A program made the translations under genes and the position numbers. Under the pieces are notes generated by a model. The model made no database searches and had not been told where the DNA came from. It worked only from the letters and a program-made list of their open reading frames with translations. Source: Coriaria nepalensis (lineage: Eukaryota > Streptophyta > Magnoliopsida > Cucurbitales > Coriariaceae). From it: a DNA stretch of 64,000 bases. The stretch spans positions 4,369,501 through 4,433,500 of the forward strand of contig CP114486.1 of the NCBI GenBank assembly GCA_027186245.1. Direction: 5' to 3'. Positions 15,916-31,784 of the stretch are shown here, in pieces (the stretch's first letter is position 1; each line of letters begins with the position of its first letter).

Positions 15916-16274
15916 CTCACCGTCACAGAAGCTGATATATCAGAGCTACTTAAATCTTTTCCAGACGAACAACTGAGTTTATGTATATGTACAAAATTAG
16001 TATATTACATCCGTTTGAGTGTACCTCAAGGCTCAAACAACGCCTGCAATTGATTTATGTCAGAGCAGGAGAGTAGTCTTATTTAGAATCTTAAGGACTT
16101 CTGTTCAACATTCAGATACATGCCCATTTAACAGTTTTGAGAAGAAGCAATTTGCTTACCAAAGGAAACAGAGTACATTTCAAGAATGGACTCACCATTT
16201 AGATTGTAGATTGTAAACAATACATACATACGAGCACACACATATATATACCTTCAAGAACCGGTGGGGGAAAC

Positions 16275-18106
16275 TCATTTTTTGAGTTGATCAAGATGAG
16301 AATCCATTACTTGGGAGACGGCTTCGATAAATTCAGCTTCACTTATGCCAGGGAGCAAGGAATCTTTAACTTCGCGAATGATCTCTTCGAGCGGAGATTC
16401 TTTCTTAACAGTTTCTCTACACATAATGCTTCCGATTTGAAAAGGAATGAGACCCCTCTGTACCCCTTTCTTTAGAAGCATGGTGGATACACGCAGTGTC
16501 CTGGCACACGCCAGAGGAATATCCCACCCATAATATTTGAGAAGAGCAATGTCTAGCTCCGCGTCTAGTGAATTTATGTACTCTATGGTTTTAGCTGAGT
16601 ACTGTTTATGGGCTTGTGGCCAGTATAGCCAATCAAATGTGCAATCTTCAAACTGCAAAAGGTGACAAAAAATTAATAATATTTTCCAAGTCTTCGATAT
16701 CGGAAGAAGAAAAGGAGGAAGAGCAGAAGAAAGAGCTTACATTTTCAGGAAGGCAATAGCCATGATCAATAGGAATGAGAACGGTTTGACCATCTTGTCC
16801 TTTACTAACCAATATATTACCAGCATGCCTATCTGCATTTGCCATTCTTATATCAAACACAGATATCTTATGCACCTCATCTAACGGGAACAAACTGGGC
16901 CCCAGGTCCTCGCAACATCCATCGTTTTTCATAAACATTTGTAAGGAACCAATCTTAACATTTGTTTCTGTCCCATTATATTCCATTTGATGATTAAACC
17001 CTTTATGTAAGCACCTGACCATCATAGTAGGCGGCACACCAGCAAATCCCATCATTTCACCAGATAAAATTCTGGGAGAGGTTCTAGGATGATCCAGTAG
17101 ATAAGCTGCTACTTCCCTTACTGCTCCTTCTCCTACCTTTGTCCCCCTTTTCAAACCTTCACCATTTACAGACATGGGTAAGCCTTGAGGATTGTTCATG
17201 GCCATGGGTTCTTCATCTACAGGTTTGAAAACAGAGATGTACCCTTGTCCTGATGAGTCTTTCATGAAATAGGTCCCACCTGTGCCTTCAGATGACCGGA
17301 TTGGCTCGTACCCCTTCTCCATACCATCGTATGTTGAATTGATCATGTTCCATATGAAGGAAGGGAGTTTGATTTTCGGGTTTTTGATTATTGGTCCAGA
17401 CAAAAATCCTGAGTTGGTTTGTCTCTAGACGCAACTACTTGAAGCTCCTTCTTCTCATTTTGGTCATTCTCTTCACCATTTGCTCTTTCATCAGCCTCAA
17501 CAGAAAGCTCTAAATCTCTAGCAATTGGTTTTGCTCGAACTTTGGCCGAGTTTTGAACCAGCATGTGAATAACAGCTTCTCTATCCTTGCATATATCATC
17601 AAACAGTCTCTGGTCATTGAGCTTTTCACCATTACAAAACAGCTCTTGATCTTCTAAATCAATAGAGCCTTCGCCTTTATTTGCGATTTTCTGCTTAAGG
17701 TAGCCTACACTACAATACCTATCGACATGAAATTCAAACACCTTCCCGCCTATGGTTTTAACAGTGATGGGAAGAAGATCAGACAGCTTGAGGACCAAAT
17801 GCAGAACCTTGCCACCTGTAACTCCATAGTCCTTAATAGGGCAATTGTTTCGGGCCAATTCTCTGCCTCCATAGACTAGTTTTTGATTCTTGACCATGAA
17901 CCCTTTACATGTCTGGATCCTAACTTTCACCGATGAAATCGAGTCGGTTTCCAACACACGCATTGGAATCACAGTCTCACCCCCAACTGTGAGATATATG
18001 AGGATTGATTCAAGGGGGGGAGAACTGAGGATTCCTCCTTTCAGAATCTTCTCGAACGGACCGATTCATTCTGAATCGGAGTTGGGGCGACATCAGCAAC
18101 CGACAT
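16275..18106 (-). pseudogene. Gamma-type phosphatidylinositol 4-kinase, frame-disrupted
   Basis: Two ubiquitin-like domains followed by a PI3/4-kinase fold, as in plant PI4K gamma 4/7. Arabidopsis members behave as protein kinases that touch the ubiquitin-proteasome system. The probable ATG is at 18106 (MSVADVAPTPIQNES). That frame stops at a TGA about 20 codons on, while the conserved continuation (LESILIYLTVGGETVIPMRV) is in another frame. The ubiquitin-like region runs from about 18010 to 17400, ending PTQDFCLD. At about 17393 a second one-base shift separates it from IIKNPKIKLPSFIWNMINS. One intron (16653-16740) is normal GT-AG. The kinase part keeps MANADRHAGNIL and IDHGYCLPE and ends at a normal stop at 16275. 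Either it is a young pseudogene or the sequence has two base errors. Its first usable conserved-frame ATG (17963) would give only the ubiquitin-like part. Confidence 0.75.
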
Positions 18107-19994
18107 TTTGCGATGGATTTCACCCCCAAGAAGAAGAAATGTGAGGAATAAGTGATTATGATTATTATAATGATTAAATATGCCTAATTAATTCATATTG
18201 CGAGCTTTTTGTTTCCTTCACACGCCTATTCAAAATAGGCATGAACATAATCTATTTCGAATATTAACAATATATATATATAGGAAGAAATTTACAGAAA
18301 AAAAGAAAATTTTAAACCTAAAATTTGAAGGATGAATATATCTCCCTTTTTTTTTCTTCTTTTTTTTTTTTTTGGAGAAATTTGAGAAAAGAGAAACGGC
18401 GAGAAGCCAAAACAATATGAAGGAACAAATCCTTGCAAAAGATGAGTAATTTTGAAAGGATTTGTCTCCGCAAATCACCCGATTTCGGAGGTTTTAGGGC
18501 ATCATTATGAAATTCATTGATAGAAAAGGAAAGGAAAAAAAAAAAAAAAGAAGAAACAAAAACTCACGAAAATATTACTATTGAAGCCGATTAGGTATGG
18601 AGAGTGGATTCTTTACTGAAAGGAAAGAATCAATGAGCGAAGGGAGAAGACATGAAAGCTTATACTGCATGAAGTTGCAGTGATAGCGATGGACTGCTGA
18701 TGGATCGATCCACTTCGACGATCATACCGAGAATAGGGTAAGCAGGTTCAATGAATTGCGCTCGTTCCCGCTTTGACTACTTCCTGCTCCAAGAAAATTG
18801 TAGTCGACGAAGAAGAGACACAGAGAGAGAGAGAGAGAGAGACAAAAGGGAGCGGAATTGTACCTGTTCGCTTTCTGCTAACTAACGACCATATTAAACG
18901 GTCGTGTATTTTGCCCAAGAAAAAAACGGTCAACTGTCTCGTACCAAATGACGTCGTTCTTTATCATTATGGGGACGATGACCGTTTCTTTCGCCATGAA
19001 AAGGAGCGAAACTGCGAAATGGAAAGATTTGTTTGTTTTTTGTTTTTTTTTTTCCCCAAATTATTTTCCAAAAAAAAAAAAAAAATTGTTTCTAGATTTT
19101 AATAAATATTAATGCTATTAACATTTTCGACCATACAAACAAAGGGTACGTAGATTATTAAGAAAAATACTTGGATCTAGAAACTACTTTGATAAATTAT
19201 GGGGCGTTTTTGTCATTTTCTCAATCTAGAAATATAATATAATAGAAAGATCAAACTTAAATAAAATTAATAGTTTTATAGTAATTTAATTATTATATTA
19301 ATTAAATTATTGATATAAATAATTAATAAGTTAATTTATTTTTTTAATGTGAATTTAATATATATATATATATAAATAAATTATTATTAATTAAGTTTAA
19401 GATATAATTTTAAATTTTAAATTCTCCCTATTATTACCTAATAATAAATAAATTTAAATTGGTTAATTATTTTTAATTTCAAGTTTCAAACTACTTACAC
19501 AAGATCTTCTCAAACAAATTACACATAATACAATAGAGTCTCGATAATTTAATATTCGATAAATTAATAACATTGCTTATATAAGATTTTTTTAGTTAGT
19601 TCCGATTTGTGAATAATGTGTTAAATTTATAAAATATTTATATAGATTTTATGTAATATATAAATTAATAATTTTTGAAATATATAATACTTTTGAGGCA
19701 TTCCTAAAATTATCATATTTGAATGTTTCTAATAAAAGTTAGATTGATTTATGGAGATAAATTTTTGTTAATCAGTCTATTAAGATGATTGTAATGAATT
19801 TTGGCCAAAAAAAAAAAATTGATTATAATGATTTGTTTGAATTTAAATTTTGCATTGTTAGTGTTAAGATAAGTTGATTTTTCTTCTATACTTACCAATA
19901 TTAATTTTCTTATATAATTAGCTCTTAAATATATATATATATATATATATATATCTAAAATAAATTTAAAATATTTAGATAAATGAAGAAAAAG
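18107..19994. other. Kinase upstream region and AT-rich spacer
   Basis: Contains poly-A/T runs (around 18345-18375, 18536-18550 and 19035-19085), a GA run (about 18823-18842) and, after 19100, very AT-rich DNA with a TA run at 19929-19953. No gene was recognised. Open frames here are made of low-complexity codons. Confidence 0.5.
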
Positions 19995-21223
19995 GCTCAC
20001 TTGAGGACATTGTAGAGGTTCCACGAGATTAAAGCCCCAGCAAGTTGGGTCAAAGATCAAGAACAAGTAAAAGAAGCAGCAAAAAGGGAAAATGGTTGGT
20101 TTGCATTTACCATATCGCTCATGATTATTTATGATGTCCAAGGCACCTTCCATATAGTCGCAGAATATGATATTCAAATCTGGGTAGCTCCCCGATCAGA
20201 TTGTGAATCATACATATATCTCATCTCATAACTATACTCTGTAACCATACTGTGTTAACATCGTCAATGCACGTTCCATTCTCGCTGAAGTAGAGCCACA
20301 GGAGGTGGGGAGCACATCCTATTATTGGTGGTAAACCCATTACCACTACATTCCTCACCTGCATTCTGTACAGGTTCTATATGCGGACATATACACAAAG
20401 AAACATATATCAACATTTCATTACAAGTAACAACACAAAATCTATGATCATTTGAGTGATAACTACCCAACACCTTAATTTCGTTTACAACAATGGATGC
20501 TAACAGGCGATTGAAATTGCACGGCAGGAAACGACTTTCAACTCCGCTCGCATTGTGCATGTAATTATGGATGTAATCGTTGATACCAATGGAAATGTAG
20601 AATATAGGATTCGAAAGTCGCGTCCTCTCCGGTATTCGTAAGCCAGTTCTGATAGGTCTCTGTGAACTGCTGAATCTGTTGTCAAAAATGCTATGCGTTC
20701 ACCCTGTAACAGAAATCAAATGAACAATACAGAAAAAAAAAAAAAAAAAAAACATGGACATCTCTTAGTAACTGAACTACCTTTTAAACTACAGTACTCT
20801 GTTTTAGATTTTTCCCATTTCCTTATTTGTAAGAGCAATGCAGTTGATAAGGGAAATAACAAAGGATAGAGTAAAAAATTTATCAAGAAAGATCATAAAA
20901 GTAATTACAAACTATCCCATTTCCTTGATAAATCTTTCATAATCTTTGAAATTATCATGAACATTACCTAAATAGTCCACCGGCATACGACCGTTTGAGA
21001 ACCTTTCCGTCGGAAGGTGAGTGTCAAAATCCCTTCCATAGGGAAGGTGATCAGCCGGAGCAAATGTCCGTAAGAAATGGTTGGTTCTGCTGTCGACGAA
21101 AGAGTCTCCGAGAATAAATAATATTGGAGCTAAGAAAGCTGTAACAATTGAAAAGCTATAAAAACTAATTGATCTAAGGTTTTCTATTTTAAGGAGATGC
21201 TTGTTGTGTACGTAGTTGAACAA
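19995..21223 (-). pseudogene. GDSL-type esterase/lipase relic
   Basis: Pieces of a GDSL lipase appear in order on the minus strand. From 21223 come a hydrophobic N-terminus and ILFILGDSFVDS with HLPYGRDFDTHLP (block I and its partner). At about 20700-20470 lies a piece with QQIQQFTETYQNW, then FYISIGINDYIHNYMHNASG (block III). At about 20180-20085 lies NIIFCDYMEGALDIINNHER. At about 20070-20000 a degenerate TCWGFN appears in place of the usual CCGLG. The second exon is missing, the block III piece needs frame changes upstream, and the C-terminal block V (DxxHP) is absent. Conserved glycines after GDS.VDS and in the PTGRFSNGR region are replaced. The parent would have been a secreted esterase. 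Confidence 0.8.
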
Positions 21224-21620
21224 GATATAATCTTTATAAAATTTTGTTTGTTGGGTTGTAGATTTAAGATCTAATCTTTATAATGTTTATAAAATTTATT
21301 TCATTATTTCAATACTTTTATTAAATAATATAAAGATCATTCATTAATTAACTGACATTGAATCAATATTTAATTTTATCTATATATATGTTCGCCTAAT
21401 CAAATCTTACGTATCGTCGTGTTGATACGACATGTCGCTAATGAGTCGGGCGTGATATTCTTGTTCCGTTAAACCTCTTGTCGGATTTTACATCATATTG
21501 AGCTGAGACTCCAAAATTTCATCTTCCCCGTCCAGCGGAGAATAAGAAGATGCTCTCGTTCCTTAAGTCTCCATGATTAATTAGGCTCCCTGAAGAGAAC
21601 CCTAATACCTCTTTTCAACA
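21224..21620. other. FTSHI1 upstream region
   Basis: About 400 bases, AT-rich at first, becoming mixed from 21410. The leader immediately before the ATG contains an aaccctaat motif (about 21599-21608), often seen near plant housekeeping and ribosome-related promoters. A clear TATA box was not assigned. Confidence 0.4.
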
Positions 21621-25705
<4,085 letters not shown>

Positions 25706-26451
25706 TCTCGAGCATTATAGATGGCAATTTTGGTTTTTTGTTGCCTTTTTATGTAATTTATAGCTTTCTCCGAGAAAGTTGTTGAAGATTTGAGAAGCTG
25801 TTTGGTTTGAATACTTAAAATAATAAAATAAATTTAAAATATATATACTTAAAATTTTAGAATTAAAAATAAAAATAAAAATTTAATTTATAATTAATTT
25901 TAAAAGAATTAATAATCACATTTTGATTTTATTAAAATAAATGTTATTTATATATTTTTTAAACTTTATGATATAAAATATATTTTATAAAATTTGAGTG
26001 TAAATTATATGTTGCGAAATAATTTGTTGCATGGATTTTTGTAAAAATTAAATTAATAATGCTACAATAATAGTAAATTAATAATGATCAAATCAATTGA
26101 ATACGAGAGAGTAGATAATGACAAAAGCGTCCCTGGAATTGACCCAAATTAACCTCACGCTTACGAGTTTGTAATCTCAGTCAGTTACGACAAAAACCCG
26201 TCCTCCCCCCTCTTCCTCTTCTCGGCGCTTAAAAACTTCAGATTTCTGAAACTTCCGCATGGAAGAAAATTAACAAAACAGTCTTAGGGTTCTTGCAATT
26301 CTAATCTAGATACTATTAGAGAGAGGACGAGTACAATTTTCAAAGGATTAATCGTTCTCTGTCCAGTCAAGCGAAGCAAAACACCTACCGTGCAGGGAGT
26401 CGCACCGGATTCCTAGGGTTTCATGTTCTGCGAAGCTTTCATGTCTATTGA
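25706..26451. other. FTSHI1 3' region and SKIP8 upstream region
   Basis: Very AT-rich between about 25820 and 26060, then more balanced from 26130. No gene was seen. The last 200 bases should hold the leader of the F-box gene, including an aggg-tttc motif near 26414. Confidence 0.5.
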
Positions 26452-28386
26452 ATGGAGATTGCCTCTGCTCTCACCATTTTCTTCTCATCCCGGACCTTTT
26501 CGGTAGCCGAAATCGTCACCCTGTTCTGTTTCCTTATCGCTATCTTCACATTCCGATCATTCTTGATTCCATTCATCAATAAAACAAAATCGGCTAATAA
26601 ATCAAGGGGCAGTGGTTCCGACGCGTTAGTGAGGAAAATAGTCTGCGGTTGTGCCTGTTCTTGTGACAGTAGCGTAGTTGCCAGTGGTTCAGACTCTATG
26701 GCGTTGGAATCATCAACGGCTGTAAATGCTCCGTTAATGAACGGTGGAGCGGCCAATATGTTGGAGAGGACGCCTGTGATGGTAACAGAACGGCAGATTG
26801 GCGCATCGATGATGGAGCAGTTGGTGCCAGAGATTACGACGCATGCACTCAGTTACTTGGATTATCCTAGTCTATGCCGGCTTTCCATGACTAATTCGTC
26901 CATGCGTAAGGCTGCGAACGATGATAATGCGTGGAAGGCACTTTATCACAAGGTACGGGTTTCAAATTGTATAATCCATTTATTGTCTGATGGATGAGAT
27001 TTTGGTGTTAAGGTGGATGAGATTTTCTAGTTTCAAGGTGCAACTACCTTCTGTATGTCGTCTTCAAGGTGTTGCCTTGTGATCCTCTCCTTTTGTTTGT
27101 GTTAATCATTTGCAAGTGAGTTTTGGATCTTGTGATTTCCTCCTCCTGGGATTAGTATAATTAGTTTTCATGCTTTAAAGTTTGTTTAAGATTCTAAAAT
27201 GCTTGAATATGGGTTGTTTCTATGCATATAGTACTTTCAAAGTTTTGAACTGGTTTTGTGACATGTATTTTCAAAAAGAACATTGATAATTCAAAAACAG
27301 GAAACTTGTATTAAAATATGTCATCAACTTATCATCATTCCTGCTATCACATTTGTAGTTCCCAGAATTTGGATTGGTGCCTTTAACTTCTGTGTTTCTT
27401 TACATTGCATGTTTGATTGATAAATTGGATTTTACCTTTTATGGGAGCTCATTACGTTTTTTAACAATGTTCTCTAGGACTTCACATTCGAACAGGATAC
27501 TGTGACACCGATAAATGGGTGGAAGGCTTACTATGCTGCTACAAGAGCAATTGTAAATATCAATGCGGAATTCTTTAGGATAATCAGAGAACGATCTATT
27601 CAAGACATGAGTCATTTTTGGCTAAATGCAGATTACGTGAAGTGTATTCATGCTTCGGGAGAATTTTTTTCAGGGTATATTCTTTTTTACTTATTTTGAC
27701 AGAAAATATGATTACAGATGGGTTTTCCTATTCCGTGCATCCAGAGACGAGAATTTCACTGGGGTCTTGATTGTTGGTAGATATCCGCTGTGTTGGATAA
27801 TTAAGTCTATAGAACCTCATTAGGTTACACACATACACATGTATGTACAATGAAATGTAGATCTAGATTGCTAGCGTACAGAATCTACAGATTGCTAAAC
27901 ATGTTAACTTGTTTAGATATGCTTTAGGGATATGAGAAATTTATTTTCATCTTACATCGCTGACTTGTCATGTATTTGTTTGAAGAGAATAGTAAAACCT
28001 CTCTTTACATTAAACAGTGGAAGAATCCATATGCAAATGCATCCTTGTCTATTTTCATTATTTTACCATTACTTGCTGAAGCTGTGTTGGCAGTTCCAGC
28101 TATGTTTGTTAGGAACTGAGTTATCATTTAAATTTCCAGGTATAATGCCGTAATACAGAGTTGGCAGCTTGCATTTAACTGGGAGCAAGGAGTTAACTTT
28201 CAGGTGAGAGATGTGCGGGCCCGAGTGCTTTCCGACGTGGCTTGGATCAGCTTGAAAACCTATGTTGACATGGACACCGGGCCATTCAATGTGACTAATA
28301 TCTACGAGTTTCATAATGGTCGATGGTACATGGTTCATCATCACAGCTCTGTGATGGAGATGGAACAACAGATTATGCATGGGTAA
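26452..28386 (+). CDS. SKIP8: F-box protein, SKIP8-like
   Basis: Probable substrate receptor of an SCF ubiquitin ligase; SKIP proteins bind ASK/SKP1. Three exons, 26452-26952, 27478-27674 and 28140-28386, give 314 residues. A hydrophobic segment near residues 19-40 suggests a membrane anchor. A linker follows, then the F-box at about 121-166 (MEQLVPEITTHALSYLDYPS). The C-terminal 130 residues resemble the SnoaL/NTF2-like fold, with RDVRARVLSDVAWISLKTYV and NIYEFHNGRWYMVHHHSSVM. The start is the first ATG with the long hydrophobic stretch; a downstream methionine at residue 83 would remove the anchor. All splice sites are GT-AG. The substrate is unknown. Confidence 0.88.
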
Positions 28387-28985
28387 CACGAAGAGAAGAG
28401 AAAGTTGGATATGGTACACTAATGATAATGATTTTATACTAGGCACAGAATTAGCGTTATTTGGTAGCGGCAACCAATTTTTATTTTTATTTTTTCTCTT
28501 TTGTTATACTTTCTCAGCCATTGCTTGGTGAAGATCCTCTGTTAAATATTCGGTTCTCAGTTTTGGGTATTTATGTGCCAGAGCTCAGAAAGAGGTCTGG
28601 CTTTCCTTAATTTTCTTCCCCCTCCCATTCTGGTTTTCGGTGCTTTGTCTGTAAGGCATTCGGTGGTGGCGATGATGTTGGGGTTCGTCCTATCAATTAA
28701 AAAGGTATTGAATTCGTGAAAGCTTGAGTGTCTAAAAGATGGTGGAAGAAGAAAGAAAGAGTCGGGAAGAGTAAATAAATATAGGCATGAGATACTTAGA
28801 ATTGTACCTTATTCTTTGTAAGAAATTTTGAGTTAAAAAGTAATACAGCTTCTCAATTTTGTAAGCTTGATGGTCTGAAATATAGACCACACATTTGACA
28901 TAAAACCAGAAGTTGGTTGGTGCTATCCAGACTCTTTCCCACTAGCAAATCGTGTGCGACGGAGAGACACAGAGAGAGAGAGCTA
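28387..28985. other. SKIP8 3' region and next promoter
   Basis: No gene was seen. The region covers the F-box 3' untranslated sequence and the upstream DNA of the next gene, ending in a GA-rich leader (about 28968-28981). Confidence 0.5.
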
Positions 28986-29786
28986 ATGGGAACTGCTCTT
29001 CTCTCACTCACTTTACCTTCTCCAGGCCCCTTAGCTCAACGTTCCCATATTCGCACTGCTACTACCGAGTTGCACTGCTTAAAATTTTCAGTCCAATTTT
29101 CACACAAGCCCCTCATCTTTTTCTGTTCTTCTTCGTCCTCTTCTTCTTCTCAAGTTTCTGTTGTAGAAGAAGAAGGCCAGTCTCCACCTGAATCTGCCAT
29201 TGAAGACGCTGATAAGCTTCCCTTCAGGTATTAGTCCTTTTCCCCTCTCAATTACAACCGACTACAATATATGTGTTGGGTTCCTGTCTATTTCCCTGGA
29301 TCTTAAGTTAGAGAAACGTATAAACAGAAATGAAATCTTCTCCTTTTGGTCAAAAAAAAAAAAAATTTCACTGTTTTGATTTCAACTTAATTGAAATCTG
29401 TTCGTTTGTGTTGTTTTACTCCATGATAGTAATGTTTGTCAGTTATTGATTTACCTTTCTCAAGGTTTGTGCTCATCTTTTTGGTTTTCCGGTTATTAAT
29501 TTATTACTGTCTATGCAACAACTAAAGAGGTTGTGAGGGTTGTGGGAGAGTGGAGATCGAGAAGGGGTGCAATGGTGAAGGAAGGATTCAAGGCGGAATC
29601 GCTACATTCCCTGGTTTTGGTTGGTGGCCTATAAAGGCTTACCGCCCTTGTCCGGGATTCATTGCAGCTGGTGGAAGGTATAAGAGACAGGGTCAAAGCA
29701 TGGATGAGGTTGCCTTCGGAAGAGGCGGGCCCCCCCGAAGAGAGACCACATCTCAAACCACCAATATCGAGGACCTGTCACAGTAA
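28986..29786 (+). CDS. Small plastid-type protein with DnaJ-like CxxC motifs, function unknown
   Basis: Two exons, 28986-29227 and 29528-29786, splice in frame (AG|A junction after LPF) to give 166 residues. The N-terminus is rich in serine and hydroxylated residues and poor in acids, with a run of eight serines near residue 50, as in a chloroplast transit peptide. The body has GCEGCGRVEIEKGCNGEG, half of a DnaJ-type zinc finger. It is followed by a conserved-looking block, GFGWWPIKAYRPCPGF, and RYKRQGQSMDEVAFGRG. I recognise the style of a conserved plant plastid protein but not a named family. The acceptor at 29526-29527 (ctaaag) is weak, which lowers confidence in the exact junction. Confidence 0.7.
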
Positions 29787-30569
29787 AAATTGGGTTCATT
29801 CTTCCATTTCTACAGCATTACCTCTTGTAGTCTTAAGATAGGCCTATAATGCAGTTAGAAACTTCTTATTTGTCTACTCACCGACACTTTTGGAGCATAT
29901 TCTGTGACTACTACTTTACATCATGTGAGCTCTTATTATAGCAAGAAAAATCCGGACCGCATTTTGAAATCAATCCACCTGAACATAACCGTCGGTGAAG
30001 AAGATGATTCAGAAGGCAGCTTAAAAGGCGATAATAGTTGGAAAATTTGGGATTGCCAAATCATGGAAAACCAGAACTACACTTCTTTTTTCTTGCTCTA
30101 CATGTAAATTGTGAGTGAATTGTCATGCATTTCATGTTCTCTTAGCTTTATACTTAGAAAAGAGTCTGCAAACGGGGATGAAGACTGAAGTTTGAGGAAG
30201 TGGGATCTGAGTTCGTAATATGATGAAATTATAATGCAAACAACAGTTTTTGTCAATTGCCAATTTACAAATGCTAAGAACGGAAATTTCACAGTAAATT
30301 TCTGTATTCAGGCCGAAATTCAGCCAAAATAATTTCTCAGGTTGGGCAAAATTTCCAATCCCAACGAAAATTCGGTAAGAGATCTAGTCTCAGCTCCAAT
30401 CCTGCTACTAGAGATTGGAAACGGAACGGAAATGGAATTAATTTTGAAATCGAACCCCATTAATATTTTTAAAAGCAACAAAGGTCATTTCAACCCATAC
30501 AAATTGTGATCACAAACATAAATTTTGCCAACCCATAAATTAATTTCCATTTTCGGGGTTTAGGTCCAA
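29787..30569. other. Spacer with no clear gene
   Basis: About 0.8 kb. The open frames on either strand (29904-30107 plus, 30098-30292 minus) have no domain-like content. Confidence 0.4.
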
Positions 30570-30740
30570 ATGCAACCCTGGACAAAGCGTCATCAAAATG
30601 CCAAAAACTGGAGACGTACGGCTTTTTACCGAAATTGTGCTTATGAAAAACCTGCTTCAGTCATTCAGAAACCCAAGCGAGAAAGACGGAAGTGGAAACT
30701 GAAACTCGCCAGAAAATCGAGGAAGCGGTGCGGAAGATAA
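30570..30740 (+). other. Small strongly basic open frame, 56 codons
   Basis: ATG at 30570 and TAA at 30738-30740. The peptide starts MQPWTKRHQNAKNW and its second half is dominated by lysine and arginine (KPKRERRKWKLKLARKSRKR), like a nuclear localisation or nucleic-acid binding tail. No family was recognised. A donor-like gtatg follows at about 30747 and an acceptor-like tttcag at about 30955, so it could also be read as a piece of a spliced transcript. GA-rich DNA gives basic peptides by chance, so this is weak. Confidence 0.2.
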
Positions 30741-30989
30741 CAGAGGTATGAAACCCAGAAATGATTCTGTATATTTATGCAGAGAAGAAGAAGAGAGTAA
30801 AAACAAAATAATAAATTTCTAATTCGTTGTGTATTTGGAGAGTACAATTTGTACAGTACATAGTGTAGGATTTTGTTAATATATTCTTTGGTTTTCTGTG
30901 TTGATGTTGATTCAAATTCATATACCATGGATGAAATGTTGGAACTTGTCGTCTTTTTCAGGAATAAGCTTTGTTGGGATCAGCCAAAC

Positions 30990-31310
30990 AATGGCCTCGG
31001 CTTCAGCTAGCAGCGATTGCCCGCGACACAAACACACAGTGGCACCCAACCCCGACGGGATGAGGCTGACTGTCCAGACGTGGCTTCCGAAGATGATGCT
31101 GACCCGACGGAAGGACCGTCATCATCGGACCCAGGCGGACAGATTTGCTCTCGTTGCTCGAAGACATATGAGGCCGAGTGTGTGACGAGGGTCTGCTAGG
31201 ATGAGTGTGACGTCGAGCACCCAAGTGCAGCTTCCAAAGGTGGCGGTGGATCCCCTGGGACACGTGTGCTGGTCAACGGAGTTTGGCCCTTACTTCGGTT
31301 TTTGCAGGCA
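30990..31310. other. GC-rich island with overlapping open frames
   Basis: About 320 bases clearly richer in G and C than anything nearby. Open frames exist on both strands. The most protein-like is on the plus strand (about 31011-31199): an acidic stretch (CPDVASEDDADPTEG) followed by QICSRCSKTYEAECVTRVC with five cysteines. It lacks its own ATG and would need an upstream exon. It could be a terminal exon of a decayed gene or of an unrecognised transcript. Confidence 0.3.
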
Positions 31311-31784
31311 CCATTAATCTTAGAGCATATTAATAGTGGTGGATCCATCCGCTCCGATGGGCAGAAATTGTGCAATGAATAAATTTTTAAGATAAAAATG
31401 TGTCACAAAATTGACATTTAATAAGGGCTTGGTTAAATGATTATATCATAACATCGAATGAATTTGGATATTGTTGGGATCGAATTCAAATTCATATTCA
31501 AACTGTCACGCATTCCTATACTATTATTTTTCTCCTTAGCTTACCTACAAGTTTTTCTAAGAGTGATTAGATAATTACCCCTCAACGGTCTAAAATCACA
31601 TGGCGCCACTCAACTACTTTGAAAAACATGATGTCTAAAAATGTCGCTTCTGACTATAGCCCCCTCCCTCCTTGTCTTCTCTTCCCATTTCCCAATAGTC
31701 ATGTTTTTGGTTTAAATACAATCTCTTCAACACAGCAAAAGAAAAAGCCCCTCCTACCAATTTGAAGCCAGAAGAATCTGCAAA
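31311..31784. other. Upstream region of the DUF4228 gene
   Basis: AT-rich, no coding signal. It ends in a short leader with a TTTAAATA element near 31711 that may serve as a TATA box. Confidence 0.4.
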
